Source of the DNA: Lepas anatifera
Lineage: Eukaryota; Arthropoda; Thecostraca; Lepadidae
Reading direction: 5' to 3'
Assembly: GCA_034440635.1 (NCBI GenBank)
Contig: JAOTON010002130.1
Location: 62,001 to 126,000 of the forward strand
DNA: 64,000 bases
This document shows, in pieces, positions 42,031 through 54,117 of this stretch. The translations under genes were made by a program, and so were the position numbers. Below the pieces are notes generated by a model that saw only the letters and a program-made list of their open reading frames with translations, ran no database searches and was not told the origin of the DNA. The first letter of the stretch is position 1. Each line of letters opens with the position of its first letter.

Positions 42031-42073
42031 ACAGCGCGGATTAGGTCAGCGGAGATGACACCAGTAAGACACC

Positions 42074-45000
42074 GTGCTGGGTCTCCATTACCCTGTTAGG
42101 TGTGCCGGGTCACCATTACCCTGTTAGGTGTGCCTGGTCTCCATTACCCTGTTAGGTGTGCCTGGTCACCATAACCCTGTTAGGTGTGCCGGGTCACCAT
42201 TACCCTGTTAGGTGTGCCTGGTCTCCATTACCCTGTTAGGTGTGCCTGGTCACCATAACCCTGTTAGGTGTGCCGGGTCTCCATTACCCTGCTGTGTACC
42301 GAGTCTTCAATACCCTGCTGTTTGCTGGGTCACCATTACCCTGCTGTGTGCCGGGTCTCCATTACCCTGCTGTGTGCCGGGTCTCCATTACCCTGCTGTG
42401 TGCTGGGTCTCCATTACCCTGCCGTGTGCCTGGTCTCCATTACCCTGTTAGGTGTGCCGGGTCTCTATTACCCTGTTAGGTGTGCCGGGTCTCCATTACC
42501 CTGTTACGTGTGCCGGGTCACCATTACCCTGCTGTGTGCCGGGTCACCATTACCCTGCTGTGTGCCGGGTCACCATAACCCTGTTAGGTGTGCCGGGTCA
42601 CCATTACCCTGCTGTGTGCTGGGTCTCCATTACCCTGTTAGGTGTGCCGGGTCTCCATTACCCTGTTAGGTGTGCCGGGTCACCATTACCCTGCTGTGTG
42701 CCGGGTCACCATTACCCTGCTGTGTGCCGGGTCACCATAACCCTGTTAGGTGTGCCGGGTCACCATTACCCTGCTGTGTGCTGGGTCTCCATTACCCTGT
42801 TAGGTGTGCCTGGTCTCCATTACCCTGCTGTGTGCTGGGTCTCCATTACCCTGCTGTGGGCCGGGTCACCATTACCCTGCTGTGTGCCGGGTCACCATAA
42901 CCCTGTTAGGTGTGCCGGGTCACCATTACCCTGCTGTGTGCTGGGTCTCCATTACCCTGTTAGGTGTGCCGGGTCTCCATTACCCTGTTAGGTGTGCCGG
43001 GTCACCATTACCCTGCTGTGTGCCGGGTCACCATTACCCTGCTGTGTGCCGGGTCACCATAACCCTGTTAGGTGTGCCGGGTCACCATTACCCTGCTGTG
43101 TGCTGGGTCTCCATTACTCTGTTAGGTGTGCCGGGTCACCATTACCCTGCTGTGTGCCGGGTCTCCATTACCCTGCTGTGTGCCGGGTCTCCATTACCCT
43201 GCCGTGTGCCGGGTCTCCATTACCCTGTTAGGTGTGCCTGGTCTCCATTACCCTGTTAGGTGTGCCGGGTCTCCATTACCCTGCTGTGTGCCCGGTCTCC
43301 ATTACCCTGTTAGGTGTGCCTGGTCTCCACTACCCTGTTAGGTGTGCCGGGTCTCCATTACCCTGCCGTGTGCCGGGTCTCCATTACCCTGTAAGGTGTG
43401 CCTGGTCTCCATTACCCTGTTAGGTGTGCCGGGTCTCCATTACCCTGCTGTGTGCCCGGTCTCCATTACCCTGTTAGGTGTGCCTGGTCTCCATTACCCT
43501 GTTAGGTGTGCCGGGTCTCCATTATCCTGCCGTGTGCCGGGTCTCCATTACCCTGTTAGGTGTGCCGGGTCACCATTACCCTGCTGTGTGCCGGGTCACC
43601 ATTACCCTGCTGTGTGCCGGGTCACCATAACCCTGTTAGGTGTGCCGGGTCACCATTACCCTGCTGTGTGCTGGGTCTCCATTACCCTGTTAGGTGTGCC
43701 TGGTCTCCATTACCCTGTTAGGTGTGCCGGGTCTCCATTACCCTGTTAGGTGTGCCAGGTCTCCATTAACCTGCTGTGTGCCTGGTCGCCATTACCCTAC
43801 TGTGGGCCGGGTCACCATTACCCTGCCGTGTGCCGGGTCTCCATTACCCTGCCGTGTGCCGGGTCACCATTACCCTGCTGTGTGCTGGGTCACCATTACC
43901 CTGCTGTGTGCCGGGTCTCCATTACCCTGTTAGGTGTGCCTGGTCTCCATTACCCTGTTAGGTGTGCCGGGTCTCCATTACCCTGTTAGGTGTGCCAGGT
44001 CTCCATTAACCTGTTAGGTGTGCCAGGTCTCCATTACCCTGTTAGGTGTGCCTGGTCTCCATTACCCTGCTGTGTGCTGGGTCTCCATTACCCTGCTGTG
44101 TGCCGGGTCACCATTACCCTGCCGTGCGCTGGGTCACCCTTAGCCTGCTGTGTGCTGGGTCACCATTACCCTGCTGTGTGCGGGGTCATCATTACCTTGT
44201 TAGGTGTGCAGAATCACCATTACCCTGATGTGTGCCGGCTCACCATTACCCTGCTGTGTGCCGGGTCACCATTACCCTGCTGTGTGCCGGGTCTCCATTA
44301 CCCTGTTAGGTGTGCCGGGTCTCCATTACCCTGCTGTGTACCGGGTCTCCATTACCCTGCTGTGTGCCGGGTCTCCATTACCCTGTTAGGTGTGCCAAGT
44401 CTCAATTACCCTGTTAGGTGTGCCTGGTCTCCATTACCCTGCTGTGTGCCGGGTCACCATTAACCTGTTAGGTGTGCCGGGTCTCCATTACCCTGCTGTG
44501 TGCTGGGTCTTCATTACCCTGTTCGGTGTGCTGAGTCTCCATTTCCCTGCTGTGTACCGGGTCTCCATTACCCTGCTGTGGACCGGGTCTCAATTACCCT
44601 GTTAGGTGTGCCTGGCCTCCATTACCCTGCTGTTTGCCGGGTCTCCATTACCCTGCTGTGTGCGGGGTCATCATTACCCTGTTAGGTGTGCAGAATCACC
44701 ATTACCCTGCTGTGTGCCGGCTCACCATTACCATGCCATGTGCCGGGTCACCATTACCCTGCCGTGTGCCGCGTCTCCATTACCCTGCTGTGTGCCGGGT
44801 CTCCATTACCCTGCTGTGTGCCGGGTCACCATTACCCTGCTGTGTGCCAGGTCTGCATTACCCTGCTGTGTGCCGGGTCTCCATTACCCTGCTGTGTGCC
44901 GGGTCATCATTACCCTGTTAGGTGTGCAGAATCACCATTACCCTGCTGTGTGCCGGCTCACCATTACCATGCCATGTGCCGGGTCACCATTACCCTGCCG

Positions 45001-47800
45001 TGTGCCGGGTCTCCATTACCCTGCTGTGTGCCGGGTCTCAATTACCCTGTTAGGTGTGCCTGGCCTCCATTACCCTGCTGTTTGCCGGGTCTCCATTACC
45101 CTGCTGTGTGCGGGGTCATCATTACCCTGTTAGGTGTGCAGAATCACCATTACCCTGCTGTGTGCCGGCTCACCATTACCATGCCATGTGCCGGGTCACC
45201 ATTACCCTGCCGTGTGCCGCGTCTCCATTACCCTGCTGTGTGCCGGGTCTCCATTACCCTGCTGTGTGCCGGGTCACCATTACCCTGCTGTGTGCCGGGT
45301 CTCCATTTACCTGCTGTGTGCGGGGTCATCATTACCCTGTTAGGTGTGCAGAATCACCATTACCCTGTTAGGTTTGCCGGGTCACCATTACCCTGCTGTG
45401 TGTCGGGTCACCATTACCCTGCTGTGTACGGGGTCATCTTTACCCTGTTAGGTGTGCAGAATCACCATTACCCTGCTTTGTACCGAGTCTCCATTTACCT
45501 GCTGTGTGCGGGGTCATCATTACCCTGTTAGGTGTGCAGAATCACCATTACCCTGTTAGGTTTGCCGGGTCACCATTACCCTGCCGTGTGCCGGGTCTCC
45601 ATTACCCTGCTGTGTGCCGGGTCTCCATTACCCTGCTGTGTGCTGGGTGTCCATTACCCTGCCGTGTACCGGGTCACCATTACCCTGTTAGGTGTGCCGG
45701 GTCTCCATTACCCTGCTGTGTGCCGGGTCTCCATTACCCTGCTGTGTGCCAGTTCACCATTACCCTGTTAGGTGTGCCGGGTCTCCATTACCCTGCTGTG
45801 TGCCGGGTCTCCATTACCCTGCCGTGTGCCGGGTCACCATTACCCTGTTAGGTGTGCCGAGTCACCATGACCCTGTTAGGTGCGCCAGGCACCATTACCC
45901 TGCTGTGTGCTGGGTCTCCATTACCCTGTTAGATGTGCCGGGTCACCATTACCCTGCCGTGTGCCGGGTCACCATTAAGCTGCTGTGTGCCGGGTCTCCA
46001 TTACCCTGCTGTGTGCCGGGTCACCATTACCCTGCTTTGTGCCGGGTCACCATTACCCTGCTTTGTGCCGGGTCACCATTACCCTGTTAGGTGTGCCGAG
46101 TCAACATGACCCTGTTAGGTGCGCCGGGCACCATTACCCTGCTGTGTGCTGGGTCTCCATTACCCTGTTAGGTGTGCCGAGTCACCATGACCCTGTTAGG
46201 TGCGCCGGGCACCATTACCCTGTTAGGTGCGCCGGGCACCATTACCCTGCTGTGTGCTGGGTCTCCATTACCCTGTTAGATGTGCCGGGTCACCATTACC
46301 CTGCCGTGTGCCGGGTCTCCATTACCCTGCTGTGTGCTGGGTCTCCATTACCCTGCCGTGTGCTGGGTCTCCATTACCCTGTTAGGTGTGCCGGGTCACC
46401 ATTAAGCTGCTGTGTGCCGGGTCTCCATTACCCTGCTGTGTGCCGGGTCTCCATTACCCTGTTAGGTGTGCCGAGTCACCATTAAGCTGCTGTGTGCCGG
46501 GTCTCCATTACCCTGCTGTCTGCCGGGTCACCATTACCCTGCTGTGTGCCGGGTCACTATTACCCTGTTAGGTGTGCCGGGTCACCATTACCTTGTTAGG
46601 TGTGCCGGGTCTCCATTACCCTGCTGTGTGCTTGGTCTCCATTACCCTGCTGTGTGCCGGGTCACCATTACCCTGCTGTGTGCCGGGTCTCCATTAACCT
46701 GCTGTGTGCCGGGTCACCATTACCCTGTTAGGTGTGCTGGGTCTCCATTTCCCTGCTGTGTGCCGGGTCTCCATTACCCTGCTGTGTACCGAGTCTTCAA
46801 TACCCTGCTGTTTGCTGGGTCACCATTACCCTGCTGTGTGCCGGGTCTCCATTACCCTGCTGTGTGCTGGGTCTCCATTACCCTGCCGTGTGCCGGGTCT
46901 CCATTTTTCTGTTAGGTGTGCCGGGTCTCTATTAACCTGTTGTGTGCTGGGTCTCCATTACCCTGTTAGGTGTGCCGGGTCTCCATTACCCTGTTAGGTG
47001 TGCCGGGTCTCCATTACCCTGCTGCGTGCTGGGTCTCCATTACCCTGTTAGGTGTGCCGGGTCACCATTACCCTGCTGTGTGCCGGGTCACCATTACCCT
47101 GCTGCGTGCCGGGTCTCCATTATCCTGCTGTGTGCCGGGTCACCATTACCCTGCTGTGTGCCGGGTCTCCATTACCCTGTTAGGTGCGCCAGGTCTCCAT
47201 TAACCTGCTATGTGCCGGGTCACCATTACCCTGCTGCGTGCCGGGTCTCCATTACCCTGCTGTGGGCCGGGTCTCCATTACCCTGCTGTGTGCCGGGTCA
47301 CCATTACCCTGCCGTGTGCCGGGTCACCATTACCCTGCTGTGCACCGAGTCACCATTACCCTGCTGTGTGCCGGGTCTCCATTTACCTGCTGTGTGCCGG
47401 GTCTCCATTACCCTGCTGTTTGCTGGGTCACCATTACCCTGCTGTGTGCCGGGTCACCATTACCCTGCTTTGTGCCGGGTCTCCATTACCCTGCTGTGTG
47501 CCGGGTCTCCATTACCCTGCTGTGTGCCGGGTCACCATTACCCTGTTAGGTGTGCCGGGTCACCATTACCCTGCCGTGTGCCGGGTCTCCATTACCCTGC
47601 CGTGTGCCGGGTCTCCATTACCCTGCTGTGTGCCGGGTCTCCATTACCCTGCTGTGTGCCGGGTCTCCATTACCCTGCTGTGTACCGGGTCACCATTACC
47701 CTGCTTTGTGCCGGGTCTCCATTACCCTGCTGTGTGTCGGGTCTCCATTAACCTGCTGTGTACCGGGTCTCCATTACCCTGCTGTGTGTCGGGTCACCAC
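42074..47800 (+). repeat. 5.7-kb minisatellite with 26- and 28-bp units
   Basis: About 210 units begin GTGTGCCGGGTC and contain TCCATTACCCTG or ACCATTACCCTG. They end either CT or CC (26 bp) or TTAG (28 bp). The two length classes are mixed irregularly, with larger repeated cassettes, for example the CAGAATCACC-containing block at 44690, 44928 and 45138. Long Cys/Pro/His/Leu frames (up to 281 codons) are translations of the array and follow runs of one length class; they are not protein genes. Confidence 0.97.
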
Positions 47801-47805
47801 TGCGG

Positions 47806-48010
47806 CGGCTGTCCCCGCGCGGTGAGGTCTCCCCCGTCGTCGGTGAACGGTCTCCCCCGTCGGCGGTGAGATCTCCCCGTCGTTGGTGAACGGTCTCCCC
47901 CGTCGTCGGTGAGGTCTCCCCCGTCGTCGGTGAACGGTCTTCCCCGTCGTCGGTGAGGTCTCCCCCGTCGTCGGTAAACGGTCTCCCCCGTCGTCGGTGA
48001 ACGGTCTCCG
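47806..48010 (+). repeat. 21/23-bp minisatellite
   Basis: About nine units of GGTCTCCCCCGTCGTCGGTG ending A or AAC. It joins the end of the 26/28-bp array directly. Confidence 0.9.
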
Positions 48011-48185
48011 CCTGCCGCGGCGCGAGAGACTTTCTCCGAGTGTCGTGACGCCGAGCTGTGATCTGCGGCACCCTGGCTCGGTGATGTGCGGCGTCACGGC
48101 CCACTGAAGAGGAAAGTGACCGCAGAGCACTGTCGACTGCAGCGGCGCCGAGACGGCAGTCACGCCGCTGCCGCCGGAGAGTGGA

Positions 48186-48306
48186 CTGCTGCCGAGACGA
48201 GAGAGACGGCCAGAGACTGCTGCCGAGACGAGAGAGACGGCCAGAGACTGCTGCCGAGACGAGAGGGACTGCCAGAATCTGCTGCCGAGACGAGAGGGAC
48301 TGCTGC
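48186..48306 (+). repeat. 31-bp minisatellite
   Basis: About four units beginning CTGCTGCCGAGACGAGAG. The 100-codon frame over it is a repeat translation. Confidence 0.85.
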
Positions 48307-48362
48307 TCAGGAGTTTGTAACATCTTTGAGGCCTGACAACCACAGCCGGCGATTCAATAGAT

Positions 48363-48474
48363 CAGCACTGCTACTGCTGGGTCAGTAGTGCAGCACTACT
48401 ATTGCTGGGTCAGTAGTGCAGCACTTCTACTGCTGGGTCAGTAGTGCAGCACTGCTACTGCTGGGTCAGTAGTG
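48363..48474 (+). repeat. 28-bp minisatellite, four units
   Basis: Exactly four units of 28 bp around CTACTGCTGGGTCAGTAGTG, with only four base variants. Confidence 0.95.
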
Positions 48475-48738
48475 CAGCTGCTGTGAACTGGAAATCGGCA
48501 GGGCTGTTTCTGCTGCTGGGGCACATCTGAGCTGCTTCAGGCTGGGACTGAGGCGGCCATCACCGCAAACAACGTCGTAAATACTGGTGTGCATCTGGCT
48601 CTGCAGCGTGGCCTGCGACTGACGAGTACCGGAGCAGCAGCAGCGGCAACGGAGCAGTTGCAGCGGCAACGGGCGAACATCGCGCACGGATACCAACGCA
48701 AACAGGTCCGACCGAGGCCTCCTCCAGCCGACGGCCTT

Positions 48739-49130
48739 ATGACCTCTCTATCTCTCAGAGACTAACCTGGCTCTCCTAGACGGAACCATGCCCTCCCCTT
48801 AGAGACAGACGTGTGACCTCTCTGTTAAATACAAACGTGTTACCTCTTATATACAGACGTGAGACCTCTCTCTTGGAGACATAATTGTTACCTTTCTTTT
48901 AGAGAAAGACGTGCAGCCTCTTCTTTAGGGAAAGACGTGCCACCTCTTTTTAGAGACAGAGGTGCGAGCTCTTTTTGGGACAGACGTGCGACCTCTCTTT
49001 TACAGACAGAACTTTGACCTTTTAGAGAAAGATCTACGACCTCAGTTTTACGGTCAGAGGTGTGACCTCTCCTTTAGAGACAGGCCTTGGACCTGTCCTT
49101 AACAGACGTGCTTGTGGCCTCTCTCTGTCA
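48739..49130 (+). repeat. Degenerate ~26-bp minisatellite
   Basis: Around a dozen imperfect units with GACCTCTCTTTTAGAGACAG and ACGTG, strongly diverged from each other, so probably older than neighbouring arrays. Confidence 0.75.
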
Positions 49131-49189
49131 TAAGGACCTGTGACAGAATCCTGTCAGGCGGCCGTCAGCGGAGACTTCCCTTCTGACAG

Positions 49190-49480
49190 AGCCAGCTGCC
49201 GGGCCAGGACTCGACACACGCTCTCAGCTGCCGGGCCAGGACTCGGCACACCCTCTCAGCTGCCGGGCCAGGACTCGGCACACCCTCTCAGCTGCCGTCA
49301 GGACTCGGCACACCCTCTCAGCTGCCGTCAGGACTCGGCACACCCTCTCAGCTGCCGGGTCAGGACTCGGCACACCCTCTCAGCTGCCGTCAGGACTCGG
49401 CACACCCTCCAGCTGACGTCAGGACTCGGCACACCCTCTCAGCTGACGTCAGGACTCGGCACACCCTCTCAGCTGACGTG
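49190..49480 (+). repeat. 30/32-bp minisatellite
   Basis: About nine units of CAGCTGCCG(GGC)CAGGACTC then GGCACACCCTCT. A 113-codon frame across it is not a gene. Confidence 0.9.
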
Positions 49481-49516
49481 AGTAACCTTCCTGCCGCGTC
49501 ATGGACGCAGTCACCA

Positions 49517-50948
49517 TATTACAACAGGTAACAATCCAAAGGCCCTGCAGCTTTACATCAAAATATTACAGCAGCTAACAAACTGAAAGGCCCTGCAGCT
49601 TTACATCAAAATATTACAGCAGCTAACAAAGTCAAAGGCCCTGCAGCTTTACATCAAAATATTACAGCAGCTAACAATCCAAAGGCCCTGCAGCTTTACA
49701 TCAAAATATTACAGCAGGTAACAATCCCAAAGGCCCTGCAGCTTTACATCAAAATATTACAGCAGCTAACAATCTCAAAGGCCCTGCAGCTTTACATCAA
49801 AATATTACAGCAGCTAACAATCTCAAAGGCCCTGTAGCTTTGCATCAAAATATTACAGCAGCTAACAATCTCAAAGGCCCTGCAGCTTTACATCAAAATA
49901 TTACACCAGCTAACAAACTAAAAGCCCTGCAGCTTTACATCAAAATATTACAGCAGCTAACAAACTCAAAGGCCCTGCAGCTTTACATCAAAATATTACA
50001 GCAGCTAACAAACTGAAAGGCCCTGTAGCTTTACATCAAAATATTACAGCAGCTAACAAAGTCAAAGGCCCTGCAGCTTTACATCAAAATATTACAGCAG
50101 CTAACAATCCAAAGGCCCTGCAGCTTTACATCAAAATATTACAGCAGGTAACAATCCCAAAGGCCCTGCAGCTTTACATCAAAATATTACAGCAGCTAAC
50201 AATCTCAAAGGCCCTGCAGCTTTACATCAAAATATTACAGCAGCTAACAATCTCAAAGGCCTGTAGCTTTGCATCAAAATATTACAGCAGCTAACAATCT
50301 CAAAGGCCCTGCAGCTTTACCTCAAAATATTACAGCAGCTAACAATCTCAAAGGCCCTGCAGCTTTACATCAAAATATTACAGCAGCTAAAAAACTCAAA
50401 GGCCTTGCAGCTTTAAATCAAAATATTACAGCAGGTAACAATCTCAAAGGCCCTGCAGCTTTACATCAAAATATTACAGCAGCTAAAAAACTCAAAGGCC
50501 TTGCAGCTTTAAATCAAAATATTACAGCAGCTAACAATCTCAAAGGCCCTGTAGCTTTACATCAAAATATTGAAGCAGGTAACAGTCCAAAGGCCCTGCG
50601 GCTTTACATCAAAATATTACAGAAGCTAACAAACCCGAAGGCCCTGCAACTTTACATCAAAATAGCACAGCAGCTAACAATCTCAAAGGCCCTGCAGCTT
50701 TACATCAAAATATTACTGCAGCTAACAAACTCGAAGGCCCTGCAACTTTACATCAAAATAGCACAGCAGCTAACAAACTCAAAGGCCCTGCAGCTTTCCA
50801 TCAAAATATTACAGCAGCTAACAAACTCAAAGGCCCTGCAGCTTTACATAAACATATTACAGCAGCTAACAATATCAAAGGCCCTGCAGCTTTACATCAA
50901 AATATTACAGCAGGCAACAAACTTAAAGGTCCTGCAGCTTTACATCTC
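49517..50948 (+). repeat. 46-48-bp minisatellite
   Basis: About 30 units containing AAAGGCCCTGCAGCTTTACA, TCAAAATATTACAGCAGCTA and ACAATCTC or variants. Units of 48 bp keep a 16-codon repeat (ALQLYIKILQQLTNSK) open near the 3' end, giving a 258-codon frame (50269-51045). Earlier units of 46-47 bp break it. There is no upstream promoter or unique coding sequence to support a protein. Confidence 0.95.
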
Positions 50949-51126
50949 AACGATATTTTGTGGGGAGCGGCTTCATATTCCTTTTATGCTTTGTTTTGAT
51001 CGCGTAAGGCTAAAACTCTGCACGAAATTGGTGTTTAGAATTTGATATACAACTTTTTTGAAATTTTCTCCGGAAACACTTTCGATCATATTTATTTTTT
51101 ATAGCCTGGGTCAATGCCCTGCAGAA

Positions 51127-51454
51127 GGCATTTACAAAGCCCTGTTCCACCTGTCAGCACAGTTTTATCAGCACCAATCAGCGGGCCGTGTTGCGCCTAC
51201 GTCACAGGATTGTAGCCTCTCCCGGGAACTAGTTCTAGAGGTTTTACGGGCTGATGGCCTGCTGTTTGCGCTGATGAAAAATAGCAAGTGCACGAAGTGG
51301 CAGCCTGATATTTTTTAATGGTATAAAGGTTGAAGTTCCCTTTGCTTACCACAAACTAGAGGCGATTATGGCGCTGATATTTCTTTTCTGGAGGAGTGGC
51401 TAGAGGTCCTGCTGACAAAACTGTGCTGACAGCTGGAACAGGGCTAAAGATGCC
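51127..51454. mobile_element. Foldback MITE-like element
   Basis: The left arm 51127-51173 and right arm 51410-51454 are inverted copies, each with CCCTGTTCCA-CTGTCAGCAC and AGTTTT-TCAGCA, with about 235 bp between. No target duplication is obvious and the true ends may lie a little outside. The 86-codon frame (51058-51318) is chance. Confidence 0.6.
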
Positions 51455-51824
51455 GCGGTTTCGGTCCAAGCAGAATGGAGCACAAACATGAAGGGAAATT
51501 GCCTGTAAGACTAAGTGTAATATGAAACAAACCCAGAAGTTTCTCCCGTTGGCTTTGCTCAGGTTTTACCATCGACACACATGACAGCGTATCCACAGAA
51601 AACAATCTCATTAAATATGAGTTTGACCATAATGATTAAATCAGAACTAGTGAAAGGACAAAAACCTAAGGTCCTGAACATTTTTACATTTTGAATAACT
51701 TAAGGTTTCCTTTTGTATTATGTTGGCAAGTTCAGATCAATGAAGCCATGGTTACCTACATTGATTTTCTGATAATACCGTGCAGTAAAACGGTCCGTTG
51801 GGCAAATGGTGCTGACTTCTCTAC
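51455..51824. other. Unassigned DNA
   Basis: Separates the foldback element from the 17-bp array. Nothing recognised. Confidence 0.3.
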
Positions 51825-53998
51825 GTCGCTCTGACGCTGACGTCGCTCTGACACTGCCGTCGCTCTGACACTGCCGTCACTTTGACACTGCCGTCGCTCT
51901 GACACTGCCGTCGCTCTGACGCTGACGTCGCTCTGACACTGCCGTGGCTTTGACGCCACGCTGACACTGCCTTCGCTCTGACACTGCCGTGGCTCTGACG
52001 CTGACGTCGCTCTGACACTGCCGTCGCTCTGACACTGCCGTCGCTCTGACGTCGCTCTGACGCTGCCGTCGCTCTGACACTGCCGTCGCTCTGACACTGC
52101 CGTGTCTCTGACGCTGCCGTGGCTCTGACGCTGCCGTCGCTCTGACACTGCCGTCGCTCTGACACTGCCGTCGCTCTGACACTGCCGTGTCTCTGACGCT
52201 GCCGTGGCTCTGACACTGCTGTCGCTCTGACACTGCCGTCGCTCTGACGTGGCTCTGACACTGCCGTCGCTCTGACACTACCGTGGCTCTGACGCTGCCG
52301 TCGCTCTGACACTGCCGTCGCTCTGACACTGCCGTCGCTCTGACACTGCCGTCGCTCTGACACTGCCGTGGCTCTGACACTGCTGTCGCTCTGACGCTGC
52401 CGTGGCTCTGACGCTGCCGTGGCTCTGACACTGCCGTCGCTCTGACACTGCCGTCGCTCTGACACTGCCGTCGCTCTGACACTGCCGTGTCTCTGACGCT
52501 GCCGTGGCTCTGACACTGCCGTCGCTCTGACACTGCCGTCGCTCTGACGTGGCTCTGACACTGCCGTCGCTCTGACACTGCCGTGTCTCTGACGCTGCCG
52601 TGTCTCTGACACTGCCGTGTCTCTGACGCTGCCGTGGCTCTGACGCTGCCGTCGCTCTGACACTGCCGTCGCTCTGACACTGCCGTCGCTCTGACACTGC
52701 CGTGTCTCTGACGCTGCCGTGGCTCTGACACTGCCGTCGCTCTGACACTGCCGTCGCTCTGACACTGCCGTCGCTCTGACACTGCCGTCGCTCTGACACT
52801 GCCGTCGCTCTGACGCTGCCTTCGCTCTGACGCTGCCGTCGCTCTGACACTACCGTGGCTCTGACACTGCCTTCGCTCTGACACTGCCGTGGCTCTGACA
52901 CTGCCGTGGCTCTGACGCCACGCTGACACTGCCGTGGCTCTGACGCTGCCGTCGCTCTGACACTGCCGTGTCTCTGACACTGCCGTGTCTCTGACGCTGC
53001 CGTGGCTCTGACACTGCCGTGGCTCTGACACTGCCGCCGCTCTGACACTACCGTGGCTCTGACACTGCCTTCGCTCTGACACTGCCGTGGCTCTGACGCT
53101 GCCGTGGCTTTGACGCCACGCTGACACTGCCGTGGCTCTGACGCTGCCGTCGCTCTGACACTGCCGTGTCTCTGACGCTGCCGTGGCTCTGACACTGCCG
53201 TGGCTCTGACACTGCCGCCGCTCTGACACTACCGTGGCTCTGACACTGCCTTCGCTCTGACGCTGCCGTCGCTCTGACACTACCGTGGCTCTGACACTGC
53301 CTTCGCTCTGACACTGCCGTGGCTCTGACACTGCCGTGGCTCTGACGCTGCCGTGTCTCTGACGCTGCCGTGGCTCTGACGCCACGCTGACACTGCCGTC
53401 GCTCTGACACTGCCGTGTCTCTGACGCTGCCGTGGCTCTGACACTGCCGCCGCTCTGACACTGCCGTGTCTCTGACGCTGCCGTGTCTCTGACGCTGCCG
53501 TGGCTCTGACGCCACGCTGACACTGCCGTGGCTCTGACACTGCCGCCGCTCTGACACTGCCGTGGCTCTGACACTGCCGTGGCTCTGACGCTGCCGTGTC
53601 TCTGACGCTGCCGTGGCTCTGACGCCACGCTGACACTGCCGTGGCTCTGACACTGCCGTGGCTCTGACGCTGCCGTGTCTCTGACACTGCCGTGGCTCTG
53701 ACGCCACGCTGACACTGCCGTCGCTCTGACACTGCCGTGTCTCTGACGCTGCCGTGGCTCTGACACTGCCGTGGCTCTGACACTGCCGCCGCTCTGACGC
53801 TGCCGTGGCTCTGACACTGCCGTGTCTTTGACACTGCCGTGTCTCTGACGCTGCCGTGGCTCTGACGCCACGCTGACACTGCCGTCGCTCTGACACTGCC
53901 GTGGCTCTGACACTGCCGTCGCTCTGACGCCACGCTGACGCTGCCGTGGCTCTGACGCCATGCTGACACTGCCGTGGCTCTGACACTGCCGTGACTCT
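51825..53998. repeat. 17-bp minisatellite, about 128 units
   Basis: The unit is GTCGCTCTGACACTGCC with interchangeable GTGGCTCTGAC, GTGTCTCTGAC and GACGCTGCC variants. Because 17 is not divisible by 3, three units make one 51-bp coding cycle, and all minus-strand frames read the same 17-residue peptide (SERRQCQSDGSVRATAV) in shifted phase. This explains a 730-codon frame at 51877-54069 and others of 305-341 codons. They are by-products of the array, with no independent evidence of translation. Confidence 0.95.
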
Positions 53999-54117
53999 CT
54001 GAAAATCGGTGCTGCGACAGGCTCCTCCCTCGACAATGCGACTGGTTTGAATTTGTTTCGTTTCTGCAATCACAGGGAGACCAGCTGAGCGGCAAAGGCG
54101 CGACTTTGACTCGCACT

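Noticed and set aside
44686..45531. Long Cys/Pro-rich frames (281, 269, 219 codons) in the 26/28-bp array
   Set aside because: Frames change with the mixture of unit lengths and have no unique coding sequence at either end.
42074..47800. CRISPR array (regular short repeats)
   Set aside because: Units are head-to-tail without unique spacers, and the window is eukaryotic, with LINEs, SINEs and LTR elements.
51877..54069. A 730-codon open frame on the minus strand
   Set aside because: It is a translation of the 17-bp array; the same peptide appears in the other minus frames, and the unique N-terminal codons lack any recognised domain.
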